Shown here: piece after piece, positions 23,310-36,570 of the stretch | Position numbering within the stretch: the first letter of the stretch is position 1 | How the letters are laid out: every line of letters begins with the position of its first letter | Source of the DNA: Eopsaltria australis | Taxonomy: Eukaryota > Chordata > Aves > Passeriformes > Petroicidae | Direction of reading: 5' to 3' | Assembly (NCBI GenBank): GCA_034509425.1 | Contig: JAVTVJ010000294.1 | Span: 434,001 to 498,000, forward strand | Length of the DNA stretch: 64,000 nucleotides | The notes under the pieces: generated by a model | What the model saw: only the letters and a program-made list of their open reading frames with translations | What the model was told of the DNA's origin: nothing | Database searches by the model: none | Program-made: the position numbers and the translations under genes

Positions 23310-26300
23310 CATTTAAAAAGAAAAGAGAGATACTTGTGATACAGTTCTTATAATACTAATTCATGCTCTTATTTCTTAAATAGGCAACAATTCTTAAAGA
23401 GGCAAAAATTCCTTCCCCACTAGATTACCAAACTTCCCGTTTTTCTCTCAGAACCAAGAATATATTTCTGCCAAATCCATAAATGCTTTTTATGGAAGAG
23501 ACCAAATTTCTAGTTTCAGAGCTAAATCAAAATGAGTTTTCCAGATCTCCACAAATACTATGAATACTGCCTTTTCTGAAAAAGAATATTTTGCAAAGTG
23601 GAGAAAGAACCCACTCCAAAGCTCTGGCGAACACAAGTTTCTGACAAATTTGTTTTCACTGCATCATTCAAACACATTGCTAAAGTTTTGAGGGTTTTCA
23701 ATTTCAAAAAAGTGTGTGTTTTCTACTCAGTCCCTCTAAAAAGGTTATTATGATGAATCTCTAACTGTAAAAAATTAACCTGGTACAGACACACGTCTAG
23801 AAAAACTTAACATGTTATACAACTTAATTTTCTGCTATATGGCATATTTGTTTTCTTTTCCATCTTTCTTCACTATGACTGGGTGCTTCATTCTTCCTTT
23901 GTGCTTTTTAAGGAGCAATGTTTCCACCTATTTAATAATTTGGGTGCTAACCAATCTTTGTTGACCAATGTCTTGATTAAGTTTCCTCAAATGATGATGA
24001 TTTAGTTAATCTACTACAGAAATAACAGTAATTTTTAACATAATTTACAAAGGAAATAGACCTGTCTAGAAATAAGGTCCAACCATACCAAAAAAAATTC
24101 TAGAATATCCTAAGGCATTCTGGTCTGCCAAAAATAGCTACACATAGTAATTGACAAGAAAACTGAAGTTGCAGTCCTCTGACAGACAGAAGAACTCTTC
24201 TATCCAAGATTCCTTCTATTTGGAGACAGTACAAAAGTCTTAACATTTCTCTCAAGAGGTGTTCATTCAGGAGCAGAGTTTAAGAAAGAAAATGTGCAAG
24301 TTATGGATTAAAGTACAGCTTTGTTTCTTTATAAATGAGTCATTCCACGTCCTGTGTCAGGGACATACCCTGGAAGATGAGCTAGGATGTTTGGTTCCAC
24401 TTAAAAAAAGAATAAAAATAGCCTTGTGAAAAGGAGAGAAAAAAAAATCTGCTGTCCAGTTCAAAATGAATGCCAGTACTTCCTTACAAGAATAGCATAA
24501 TTGATGGTCCTGTACAGAACTCAGAACATGTGCTTTGTATTTTTGCTAATGAATGACTGAGCTAGTAATAGAAATTTTGATAGACAACAGTGAAAAAAAG
24601 TCGTATTCAACCACAGATTGTATTTTTATCCAGCACAATAAGGTTTTCATGATGCATTGCAACCCCAGGCATTGTATATCATCTGAACAACACCAATATG
24701 ATTACAACTCAGAGTCAAAGAATGGCTCTAAGGACCACCCTTCAAATAGAAATGTATATTAAAAAATCAATTTCTTTGCATTAGTTGAACTTCTGGATTT
24801 TATCAATAGTTTGGTTACAGCCACTGGGCCAGACTTGCAGCTGATATAAATCAACATAGTCACTGGGCCTCCAGAAGACATTAGAAGACTATTTGTGTCA
24901 GTCACAGTGAGCTGAGTAAAGTCTCCAGTAACACTCCAGCTGGTAGCCAGAGTTCCAAGGAAAAAGGAAAGAGAATCAGGTGTAATGAAGCATGAAAATT
25001 GATCCAACACAGACTATAGAAAGCCATTAACTACAGAGTTTGGATTAGATGATTGGGGGGGCAAACTTAATTAAGAATTTTGCTTATGAAAACTTACTTA
25101 ACAGCCTAAAATTTAGATGCTTACTTAAACTAAGCATCTGGAGATGCTCTGCTGTTGGAAACTAGTAGAAGACACACGACTCAGCTCACAAGGGGACCAA
25201 TTCCTCTTCAAAGACTATAGGGAAAGTTATGCACTTATTTTGGTTAGATGCCTAACTTTTAAAGGGATAAGCTTTGTGTGACTTTTTGTAAGTGAGGGAT
25301 TTGATTACCTTTCACCATCCCTTACATGTTATCCATTACAATCAATTAGAAAAAGCCCACATACTGGAGGGACAAATTTTTTACCGGAGAAAATTTGAGT
25401 ATGGACAGAAATTTGAAAGCCTCATTCTTTATATATGATTAAGATTTGAAAAAACAGAGAGACACTGTACATTGAAATAGTCACAAATATGTCAAAAAGA
25501 CAGCGAGAATTTTAATCATTTATGTAAATGTAAATGTATGTATGCAGCATAGATAGGACAATATTATACCAACAAATGACACAGTAAAAATACTAACAGC
25601 TTGAAGCTGAGCTGTTGCTAACTGATCCTATTTCTGTAACTTAAACCAATTAAATATTTCGGGCATGAGACTGTAAAACAAATTTATCCAAGATATAATT
25701 AAATAGGTGATTGGGTCACAGAGTAAGCTCCTGCACAATCAAGATTTTGCACTCAGAAAAGGTGCAAGTCTCCCATGCAATCTTTTGCAAACTCATCCTG
25801 ATCTCTGTAAACATCTCCTTTATCCAGAACTTTTCTCTACATGAATAATAATCACCCTCTGTTTTTGTAGGCAGGTACATTGCAATGATTTTCTGTCTAT
25901 CAAAGATGCAGCAGGTCACAGCTTCTGCTTAGATTCTTTTATTACTAAAGGTGGGCAGCAACTTAATCAAGGAAGGACACCAGTGACAAAGTTTCTATTC
26001 TGATATTAGCACATCTGTAAATCTGTGTTTAAGAAATACTCTGGAAAGCAATGAGAGAAAACCCTGTCTGAATATTAGCAAACAAAATTCAGTTTACCTG
26101 CATACCCTAAGCAGGGCAAGTGGGAAGCCATAAATAAGTCTGACTAAATGAACAAGCCCTGTCAGATGCAAACAAACATTCACAAATACTTTATTAACTC
26201 CTTCCCCACAGTCTGCCTGAATACAAAGGTAGTGTGTTGTGAGAGCAACCTCATGAAATCTTGTATTCATAGAAAAGCTTGATTTAATAACTATGGCCCA

Positions 26301-29300
26301 TGCCCTCAAAGGCTTCACTTACCCATATGAATTCTCCATCACTCATGTCAAGGTGAATTATGACCAAATGACAATTTTCCTATACATTTCCAACACTTAA
26401 AGGCTCATGTTTTTTTAGATCCCACATGAATCAACCAGGCATATAAATTAATCCTGCATTCAAAGACTGGCAAATGTACTCATTTATTTAAAATTTGCTC
26501 ACATGGATAGATTTATTTTTGTGCAGCTCTCCTACAGGACAGGATTAATCCAGCCCTTCCCTGGAAAACTTCATTACACTCTAACATCACAAAACACCCA
26601 TTTAAACTCAGAGACAATGTTGAGCTGATGGGTTTGACTCTTTCTGTATGCTGAGAAGATAAGGGATTATCTTAGAAAGCTTCTTAAATCTAAAAATATC
26701 TCTCAAAAACTTTTTACAATTAAAAAAAACTAACACACCCTTAAAGAGACAGTAAATAATTGTATGTGTGAAAAGCAGTAAGTGTTCAATGAATTCCTGT
26801 GCATAATACCAGAGAGACCTGTATTTTGATAATATCTTAAGAGAGGATGCAAATGGCTCATAAGCCTATTTTAAATCTTCAAAGTAAAGCAAGTTTTCTT
26901 GCCAATGTTATCCATTCAACTTCATCTACCACATTCCAACAACAAAAACCTTACAAAATAGACTAACCTGTTCCTGTGAAGGAAGAAGGGAAAAAACATT
27001 TATGTAGCCTATTTTTAATTTTTTTCTTTCACCAGACAGCAAGGGCTGACCATGCCCTAAAGGTAAATTTCTCCCTCTTCCAAAGGAGAATCAGACATTA
27101 GAGTATTCCGTCTGGAGAATATCTTGTTCCCTTTCATTAGACGGCGAAATTCATTGCATGCTCCTCAGGAGAGCTTTGACTTCAGATCTATGTATCTGAC
27201 GGTGAATGCTCATAGAGGCTAAGTGAAAATCATACAGGAAATGTCTCCTAAAGAATCCTTCAAGAAGCAGAAACTATTGCCACTGACAGACAGTCTTTGC
27301 CTCTCTTCAATCACCAAAAATACATAAAGTGAATTAGAAACGCAAAGTTTCCATAAACTTTTCTTTAGTGGCAGAAATGGTCTAAATTGGTCACCTCTGA
27401 ACAGACTGACCAGAGTTTGACAGGGTTCAGATTTTAGGGCAAAAAATTTCCTGAACAAAAGCATTCTTATATCTTCCTTCATTCAATATACTGTATGCAG
27501 CAGAAGTTCTCTTTTACATACATACTGAAGTCTAAATTTAAGATCTCCAACAGAAAAAACCCCTGTCTTTTAGATGCCTAGCCATTATGTTTAATAGCCC
27601 AAGATTTATTATTTCTTTTCGGAGAAATATTTGATGCTGTCTTTTGGACTTGGAGTTTAAACAAAAAGATAGTTTCTGTTAAAGGTAAACAAAAAGCAAA
27701 GTGGTGGATCACATTTTTTTTTTTTTTTTTTAAGCACAGATTCAGATTTTACCTTAGTTCTAGGGGCTCAGGTGCCTAAAATCACAAAACTGAATGCAAT
27801 CTTAAAGACTAATCTAATCTCCATTTTCAAAAATATTTTAAGATCAGCATAAAGTTATGATTTATTTTAATCATGAAATCAAGTCCTGGCATTCTCTAAT
27901 TACATGGGCATCATTTACTCTCATCATTAGTCTTCTTGCATCCATTAAATGTTTTGCCACCAAAATAACCCTACTGCCTTAAGAGGTGTTGAGCTACCTA
28001 GGCACCATCCTGTTGAATATTTAGTAGAACTCATCTGAGAAACATGAATCAAAGGTCTTCATTTCAAGATGTTCAAACCCTTGGATATAGCTTTGTAATC
28101 TTAATTTATTTACCCTGTTCTATGTGTTGATGGTAGTTCATCAAAATTGTGCTGAGTAGAGCATGCAGATCAAGACTTTTGTGAAGCTGAGTCCATGGGA
28201 ACAAATCCTTGCTTTTTAAACTGAGTCTGCACTAAAATAGCTGGAACCTCTGTGTGCCTATGCAGAATTCAAGCACCAGGGTTTTAGCAGCTGTGTCTGC
28301 CTCAGGCACAGCTGACTTCATTGGCTGGCATGCTGCAGCAATAATTCTGGATTCTCTTTTCCTGTGTCAACTCCTAGCAGCTTTTAAAGCCCTGAAGATT
28401 ATGACTCCAAGACCCCTGTGTAAGCCCTAAACTGTTCCAAATTTTAAAGGGAGCTAATTTGCAGAGACAGTCTATCTTTCAATAATTAAATGGTGTTTCA
28501 CTCCTTACTGCACAGACTGAAATTGAATGTGATGATCTAACAAGATAAAGGGCATCATCTGGGTTTTTACATGTGTGTATTTATAAAGCCAAACCTAGGC
28601 ATCTTCATTAAATACTCTTGCAAGTATTACCATTGAAGTACTGCCTTGCAAACAGTACAGAATGACTGATTTCAGCTACTTCCTCTCCTAGTGAAATTCT
28701 GGGTTTCATGGATTGCATAAAGTCACGGTAGATGATGAATTCCTACCATGCCTGCTGGGCATGGTGAGAAAGCAGAAAAGAGATAAGCAACTGTAGCTAT
28801 GCAAATCTTCCCTGGTTTATCTTTTGCTAAGGTGAACAACAATGCAGCTGCACCAGGGTTTATAGTATGAAGTATAAAAAGGGAAAGCCTGTGGTAAGCA
28901 ACCATGATGAAAGGAAAAAAAAAGGAAAAAGAGCTTCATAACCGTATATATTATGTGCATAAAAGCATTTAAAAGACATTTCATATCTCTTCTAAAAAGA
29001 GCCTGTGCAATCATAATCTAAAGTTTTCAAACTCAGTTCTAAGAAACTGCAATATCTGGCTTCTCCACAGTTTTCTCCAATTCAAAGCTGATATTTAAAA
29101 GCCCATTTCTGACCTTTGTTGTTATTTCCACTTACTCCTCTTAGGCCCATTAATAACAGTGGGAAATGTGGGATAAAATTCCAGATCAATTGAGATATTT
29201 TAATAAGCCTATTGATTTAAAGAAAGAAAAGTTTAATTTGTGGAATTAACTTCTTGGTATCATCTCTAAACTTCACTGCTAACTTCACTTTCATAGTGTG

Positions 29301-31400
29301 AAAGAAATCTTGTTCTTTTCTTTAAGGGTGTGCATTCCCACAGCCTGCTTCCAGACAGAGCCTCACTTCATCCTCACTCACTTCAATGCCACTCCAAGAG
29401 GAGCCACTGACTCCTGATTTTTTTCCACGGGAACCCATAAGAGGTTTTCATGGCTGATGAGTTTCTCAGGAAAGACAATCCCCATTCTGGATGACTTCCT
29501 TACAAACGCCTCCTCACATGCTTTGAGCTTCATGGAGAAATCGCAGTTACCAGAAAGCCTGTGCAGGAATCCGCAAACCAAAAACGTTTCTTATCAGAAC
29601 ACAGAGGAAATTGGTAGATGGTAATCTCAACCAAATTCACTAACCTGCTTCCACAGTTGTCACTGGTCCCAAAATTTATCAAGCACATTGTCGTCCTTTA
29701 CCAAGAAATTTGAGGTGGGTTGTTTCAGTTCCACCACCTGGCTCCTTGAGAAGGTATTTGGTAAACTCCAGGCCTTTCACATGTATTAGATCAGGCAAGA
29801 AGGAATGTGAGGAGACAGAGGCTTCTGCTACCAACAACACAAGAAATCCCTGTGTATTAACAGTCTAAGCAACAGATTCCCTATAAAACCCTTCATGAGG
29901 CTTACCACAATTTTTAAAGCAGAAAAGGCTTATGCCTTCATCCAGTGCCCCTACAAGTGTTTGGATAGGCATTGGGATATTGCATTATCCTCACTGGTAA
30001 ACAGCAAACAAATATTTTTTGTGGGACATCTGGGAAAGTCACTCTGAAAATGTTGCATTAATACTCTGCCCTTAGTCAGCTCGTGCAGAGAGCAACCATT
30101 CAGCAGCTTCCAAAAGCTCACAGGCTCCAGGCTCATACACTCAGTAAATCTCATTTCAGAGCAAAAGCACTTATGGCATCTTGAAGCTGCTGCCACCAAC
30201 TGAGAGAACTAAAATAATTTATTGAGAAGAATGCAACAACACCCCCAGCACACAGCAGCAAGACCTGACTTCCTTACCTGAGCACAATCTCCTCCCTCCT
30301 GCCCTCCCTATTCCCTTAGTTCAGGGACTCACATAGAGAAAGCTGCAGCCTCAAAATGATGTTTTGTTTCCCATCACCAACAGCAGCAAAATCTGAACAC
30401 TAGATGGTATAAATCATGGTATTGTCGTGGCTTTGAAACTGCCCTGAATTGCAGCAGTGGAGGATCTGGAAACACACACATTCTATTTTCAGCACTTCAT
30501 ACAATCTAGCAAAGAAAGAAAATTTTATTTTCACAGCACACCAGAGAACAAGATCATAAGTAAGCAATCTGCTTAAATTAAAGCTACACACGGTGTGCAA
30601 TATTGTTTACCGATTCAAAGATTAACAAAGTTACACTAAATTTGAGCTCTGCAGATAGCAAAGCACATTAAAGGCAGCTCTTTTATTCCACTGGTATTCT
30701 CTAAGGTGCTTTTGTGCCTATAAATCAGGTTTGGATTCACACAGAACATTTAGCAGACTTATGCATGATGCACTGAAACAGAAGTAAGATATAATTAAGC
30801 ACTGACATGACAGCTAACAAATGTGTTTCTGAGCAGTTTCCACATGGCTCATGTGGCATTATGAGGCACCTAAGCCAAAAGCTCAGGGTACATTAACTAC
30901 CAGAGAGGGGCCATAATTCTCTCCAACTGTGCAACCTGCCACATTTCCTTGCTATTTTGAAATACAATTTGAAAATTAAAAGAAAGAAATATAAAACAAA
31001 AGGAAAGACAAACATGTGTAGTATGAACAAAAGCATGAAAATCACAATATCCTATAGGAAAGTTTCCCAATTCCACAGCTATCCAAGAATAAACCATTCA
31101 GTAAACAAGGATAGATAATGAAGTCTGAGATCCTGTGTTAGTTTTCCTTTCAGCCGAAGCGCTGAGTGTAAATGCTAAACTGCAGGTAGAAGAGTGCTAT
31201 AACATAACCTATGATGGAGTTATGAAAAAAAAACTTAAAATTAATCAGCAGTACAGCACTCCATAGTTTATTTGGAACGAGTTCTTCCACTAAGTTTGCT
31301 CCTGTGTTGAGGCAGATGAACGCTTCTCAGTCTGAATCACAGTTGTGATGAGAAAAATGCACAGTGATGCCATAGCTCTGGAATATTTCATTTCTTGGCA
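23310..31400. other. No gene recognised; non-coding DNA
   Basis: Beyond the poly(T) at 27714 and a short hairpin at 28745-28765 (arms ACCATGCC and GGCATGGT), I see no repeat, gene or RNA. All frames are under 90 codons. This is one of the plainest parts of the window. Confidence 0.75.
27714..27731. repeat. Poly(T) run of 18
   Basis: Eighteen consecutive T. No flanking target-site duplication or element body is recognised. Confidence 0.9.
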
Positions 31401-31422
31401 GCATATGACAGTAGCACTAGTC

Positions 31423-31459
31423 ACTTAAATTCAACACCACCAGCTACTTAAATTCAACA
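31423..31459. repeat. 14-bp direct repeat, period 23
   Basis: ACTTAAATTCAACA occurs at 31423-31436 and again at 31446-31459, separated by CCACCAGCT. The exact copy suggests a recent local duplication. It lies about 90 bp upstream of the 10-bp tandem repeat at 31547. Confidence 0.9.
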
Positions 31460-31546
31460 GCAACTGTTAATGATTTAGCAGCTACTGGCAGTTTGTCCCC
31501 CCTAGCCAGTAAGCAGGGCTGCAAAGGTCTACAGGCACCATCATGC

Positions 31547-31576
31547 TGATTAGCAGTGATTAACAGTGATTAGCCT
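31547..31576. repeat. 10-bp tandem repeat, three units
   Basis: Units TGATTAGCAG, TGATTAACAG and TGATTAGCCT run head to tail. Each contains TGATTA, a homeodomain/TALE-like core. The ten-base period would place the three cores on one face of the helix. That geometry is visible in the sequence, but any binding is inference. Confidence 0.85.
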
Positions 31577-31579
31577 GTT

Positions 31580-34500
31580 TGATCCAGGATTTATACACAG
31601 CACAGGCTGTGCTGGAAATCAATCTTCATATCTGGGATTTAGATCTGAGCTGCTGGGGAGGATGTCCCTGCCTTGCTGGTTGCAAAAGCAGGCAGCACGC
31701 CAGCAGAGAGAGCAGGCAGAAAAACCTTCTCATTCCCAGCACCAGAGCTTGTGACTCCTCCTCAGTAAGCCATGCCAGCAGGGACATCCCAAATTGCCCA
31801 AGTGTGGAGCTACACAGGGCAGTGCAAGGCAGCAAAGCAAGTCCTATTTAGGGCCTTTTCAGAGGCTGCTCTCTGAGGAGTGAGCTGTGTAAACCCACCA
31901 GTCCTTACACCATGGTTCAGCTGTCACACTTAATATTCCGAGGGCAGTGCCCACACATCTCAGCTACAAGCAATTACACTGGCCAGGCAGGTTAACCCCT
32001 TAACCTCTCTAGATACACTCTGGAATCAGTGGAGACAGATCACCTGCTGCATTCCATCCACAGAGATCAGCCCTGTAAATTCCATGCACAAAGTCTGCTG
32101 TCTCAAACATTCCCAGCTCCCAAACCTCACTGCTTGCCAATCCTTAAATAGTGCTTCAAGTAACATCGAGCTCTTTCATGGCAGGGCATGAGTGGAGAAA
32201 GAGCTCTGACTTTTAAATTGAGTCAAGTCTGGATGGCTGCTGAGGAACAAGACTGAAGTTTTCCTTACTGGTTTCCAAAAGCAAAAAATTATATATGGTA
32301 GGGGGAAGAGTATAAATAAATCAGAAGTGGTTTTACTTTTGTTAAACTGACCTCAAAAACAGGCACCACTACCTCCATTGGGAACAGGCAACTCTTTTCT
32401 TATAGCAACATTTTATCTGAAGATATTGTTTTTTATGCTTTTTTGAGAATTATTTCAGAACACTCTAGTATACTTTTCATTTGGAAGTTTATATTTCATT
32501 ATTTGGTAAGAAACACTGTACAGGTTAAGGGGTTTAAAATATATTTATATTGTTTTTAACCTTAATTTACATCACACCATAAAATTTGGACAATTTGCTC
32601 TTAAACTGCCAATTAACTGAGTAAACAGCCATTTGCACAGTTCTGTTCCACCACAACCCAAGAGGGAAGCAAGGTGGCTCCATTATCCCAGCATTTGAAT
32701 GCTCCTGGGACAGAGAACAGTCTGAATTTGAGAAGCAGGGACTCTTTGGTGTGTAAACCCAGAGACAAGTTCACCCCTCTAGCTTTTCTCTCCTGGGAAG
32801 CACTCATTCCTCTTCTCCACAGTTATAGTCAGTGATTGATTCCATTAGAAAAACAAACAAAAAGCACAAAATAAAACATCTAAGCTCAAAAACATGCAAT
32901 CAACAATGCCCCTCAAAAAGTTAAATGCTCTCAGCCACAAACTTCAAACAGATTAAAAAACCCCACACAAATGGTCAGATCACATTTTTACCAATGTCAA
33001 ATTTGGTTGAAATTGGGCAACAAGTTCAAAAGTTATTATGCAGAACTGACATGTGTACATACACACGAACTTAAACTTAATTTTCTCAATTAGACTTGCT
33101 TTCAATAACAACAATATTAATAAAAAAGAAAAAAAGCTTGAATATCAGGCACTAAAATTTAGCTTTCCTACTCTCTGTTAAAGAGCACTTACCACTAGAC
33201 TACGACATTATAGCAATTTTTCTTCAGTTTATGACTTCCATCTGACACACTGTTTAGGAGCTTTCCCCCTGGCTCACCCATATTATTTTTGTTTCTGGTT
33301 TTACACAAGTTTTGGGAGAGAGAATCAACTAGGAGGGAGTAGATTGAAGGAACTAGAAAGGGAGGACACAAAGAGAAATATCCTTTATTTATCAAACTCC
33401 TGTGGAAATTTTGAACACAGAATAAATTTTGTCTCATAGGCTCCAAAACCCAGACTGTGGAGTACCTGGCCACACCAAGCACGGCAGAAATTGAGCTCCT
33501 CTGCAACAGGGCTTGTTACAGTAAGAGATGGAGAATCCATCTGTATCCTTTCCCAGCTTAGCAAAGTTGCTAATAAGAGGCAGGAGGGAGCTATTACTCT
33601 CAAATATAAGTATAAAATATATCTGCACATGAGGGAGCTAATATATGCCTTCAGATAAAGGACTGAGATGCATGAGGAAGCAGCCTGGCTGTATGAAATG
33701 CACCCAGCAATACACCACCACAAACCTGATGAAAGAGAATGCAGCACCACAGAAAACACACAAATGAAAGACCTCATTGCCCTGTTTTTCTAGGATTAGC
33801 CTTTTAGCACAGGGTCAAGGAGCATGTCTGCACAAATGTGTGATTGCTCTCCAGGGACCAGGAGTCCAGGCGTGTTCACTCATGCTCTCTCTCCTGCAGT
33901 TAAGAAAAATAAAGCAATCTGCTGGATTGTCTTAATAAAAAAGGAAAATAAATTAGGAAGCACAGACCATTTTAACAAAGCCCATCATTTATATCACTAG
34001 GTGTAGGGGACATGACCAGCCAACTAGAAATAATCCAGCTGGTTGGAAGCAGGCAGCAAAATGTTCATCCCATTTCTTTTGCTACCTGCTACATAATAAA
34101 GGGGGTAATAAATAAAAAGGAGGGGGGAAAAGCACGTATCTAATTCTGAGGAGTTTCACTCAAATCCTAGTATACTGCTGAAGCTACAGAGGTTCATTTT
34201 GGCTTGGAATTAAAGCAAAGATAATCCTTGCCATTAAGGGGGTGGGGTGGTGGCAGCAGAACTGAGAACAGTAAAAAAAATAGACCGAAATTTCAAAACT
34301 TTCCCCCCTCATGCATGTCGTACTTTGTTCTGGCTCCCAACACTGCGACCAATCTTGCTGAATTCACCATCACACAGACTGGCACATCTGGTTGGATCAC
34401 CAAAGCAGCTGGTCAGTTCCATCTATCCAGGACATGCATTTTTCCTGATTCACCCTGTAACCCTAAGAATTCCTTAACTGTAGTCAGGATCCAAAAATAT

Positions 34501-35620
34501 CCTACCTTGTAGCAGAGGCAGAGTCTCAAAGGTGTAAAGAATTCTGTCTCTGCTGCTTATCTTCCAAAATAGTTGTTCTCCCATGGTGCTTTGTATGTTT
34601 CTACACCAGGTGGGGGCACTTTCTCTTTGACAAAAAAGCAACTACTGATTTTCTTAACTTCCTGCTGATTCTTGTTTATTAATAACAACCAGTCTTCCCC
34701 TCTGGTTATCAATTATCACATCCAATCTGAAAGAGAAAAAAAAAACACTTATGAGGTCTGTTGTGATTTTGGTCAGGGCTTTAAAATGTTTATTATGTTA
34801 TAAAGGGTCATATGGAGCCTATTGTATATAGAGTTGAAGTCAACTGCTATTCACCATGATTCTGGGAATCTGAACAGCTTGATTAGAAAACCACATTTCT
34901 TGAAAGGTAGTAGGAAACATTTTCCACTTGTGCCTCCTTTTTGATGAAAACAGAAAACACAAAGACATTTTGTAACATCATGCTGTTTTCAACACTTTTA
35001 TATTAAAAACATTCTATATACTTGAAATACTTAATTTAATTTTGTTGAAATGAAACATGTTGAAAAAATAATTCATGCATTTTAATCCACAATTAGTGTC
35101 TTCCACTTGTACTTTTTAAGGCTAAAAATGTTTAAAATAAAAACATTTTATTTGACATAAAGATTAATCCTTTTTATAATGAGATTTTAGAAATGCCACA
35201 AGTAAAAATAATGAACAAATAAACCACACAAATATCTTGAGCTGAAACTTCACTGAAATCAATAATACTTGACATAAATCGATTTGGCACCAGTACATTT
35301 AATATATTTCTCATTATTGATATGATTCAGAGTATTCTTAAGCACAAACATAAACATCTACATAAATATATAGAACTACTATCTGTCTCTCAAAAATACT
35401 ATTTTAGAGGGGAAAGAGTAAAACTTCAGAGAAATGACTCTTGGTTCTACATCTGCCATTCAAATGCTTTTAATATTCCCTCTGGAGTTACTGAGACTCC
35501 ACATACCCAGCCTGAAAACAGGTGAAACAATCACCACGTAACATTTCTAAAGCTCAAAAAATAAAAGGATAAGTTTTAATAGCTTGCATTTGTTGATGCA
35601 TTTCCTCCCAGAGTTCAAGC
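31580..35620. other. No gene recognised; partly GC-richer non-coding DNA
   Basis: 31580-32200 is visibly richer in G+C than its surroundings and carries overlapping frames on both strands (31566-31851 + and 31626-31835 -), none recognisable. Two overlapping minus-strand frames at 33195-33777 (103 and 130 codons) are also unrecognised. The CTCF-like site lies at 34606. The last kilobase is very AT-rich. Confidence 0.7.
34606..34619 (+). promoter_or_regulatory. Possible CTCF-like motif
   Basis: CCAGGTGGGGGCAC agrees with 12 of 14 positions of the commonly quoted CTCF core CCASYAGRKGGCRS. It fails at the Y and A in the middle, which are important positions. CTCF organises chromatin loops and insulates domains in vertebrates. 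Such near matches occur by chance in a sequence of this length, and there is no chromatin evidence. Confidence 0.25.
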
Positions 35621-35624
35621 AGGG

Positions 35625-35725
35625 GACATCTATGACATTTTGTAGTTGGGGAAAGCGATTCAGAGAGGTAAAAACTCATAGAAAAACTCAATGAGGAAAG
35701 AGAATATGCAATTCAGGCCTTATTT
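35625..35725 (-). mobile_element. Possible MIR/L2-like relic
   Basis: On the plus strand the order CATTTTGTAGTTGGGGAAAG, then CAGAGAGGTAAA, then an AGAG-rich block and CAATTCAGGCC follows the reverse complement of the MIR core (CATTTTACAGATGAGGAAAC, then CAGAGAGGTTAAG, then CAGAGCCAGGATTCGAACCC). This would be an old SINE copy on the minus strand. It lies about 0.8 kb from another candidate in the same orientation (36465-36570). The alignment is my own, from memory, with many mismatches, so this is a weak call. Confidence 0.3.
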
Positions 35726-36365
35726 TTCTAGTTTCCTCTTATTTTACCATGAGGAAACTTTCCCCTTTTGAGGTCCTGTTAGAAGTGTCAACATACTCAG
35801 AGAAATATCAGTCAACTCTTTAAAACACTTTTTTTCTTTTTCTTAAACTTAGTCTAAGTTAGTACTTACTCTGCTTTCAAAGACCATAAGTGAAAGTGGT
35901 ATGGTTAAAGAAGCTTTGCAAGTAATAGAAAACACCTCTGTGGACTTTTATCGGATGTCTCTACAGATTGGAGGACTAGAAACAGTAAGTGTGGTGTAAT
36001 CCAAATAAATGTTTTTCAGGGTGAAAAAGAGAAAGAGGGACATTGACATTATTGTCTGACATCATCCTGCTCCATAAAGCAGCACAGAAACTCTGAGCAG
36101 TAATCTCTGCTTAGATTCGGTTTGGTTATGGTCTCGCCATTGTGGCTTCTCCAGCTTTGCTGAGGCTTTTATGTTCTTCAGATCAAACCAGTTGTTTGAC
36201 AGTGATAAAGCTTCCTGATGAATTATTTACATATGAGGTGGCAAAGTACTTAATGCGGAAAGTAATTTTAAAAATGCAAATAAAAAAACTCTGGCCATTT
36301 ATGTCTTGAAGTTACTTAGAGTCTAAAAATTTTGCAGACATCTCTGCTTTCTCCCAGTATGTCAG

Positions 36366-36391
36366 TAATGAAGAGAAAATTCTCTTCATTA
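36366..36391. repeat. 12-bp near-palindrome with AA centre
   Basis: TAATGAAGAGAA (36366-36377) and TTCTCTTCATTA (36380-36391) are perfect complements separated by only AA. It lies about 100 bp before the tRNA-like SINE candidate. The arms contain TAAT homeodomain-type cores at both ends. A 12-bp stem with a 2-base centre is beyond what I expect by chance, although AT-rich sequence raises the odds. Confidence 0.9.
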
Positions 36392-36464
36392 ATATCAGAT
36401 CCTTTGTATTCTGATCAGTGACTAAAAGTTCTCCTCTTTCCCCCCTACCCTGCTGTATTTGCCA

Positions 36465-36570
36465 TGTCTCCCATAACCAGAGCTAATGAAGTAACACCAG
36501 GGATTGAGCTGATGACCTTCCCCTCCACAGAGGCAGACACTGCTCTCTGATCACCTCTGTTTCTGAAATA
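36465..36570 (-). mobile_element. Possible tRNA-derived SINE relic (MIR/CORE-SINE-like)
   Basis: On the minus strand this stretch reads like a decayed tRNA-type polymerase III promoter head. AGAGCAGTGTCTGCCT resembles the end of a D-arm plus anticodon region. GAAGGTCATCAGCTCAATCC followed by CTGG resembles the variable loop and T-arm (B box GGTTCAATCC in the ancestral type). Beyond it, ACTTCATTAGCTCTGG resembles the MIR core block ACTTACTAGCTGTG. MIR and other CORE-SINEs are ancient amniote elements, of which birds keep only a few degraded copies. The cloverleaf is not intact, so it is not a functional tRNA. The match is by eye from remembered consensus sequences, and chance similarity or another tRNA-derived SINE family is possible. 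Confidence 0.4.
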
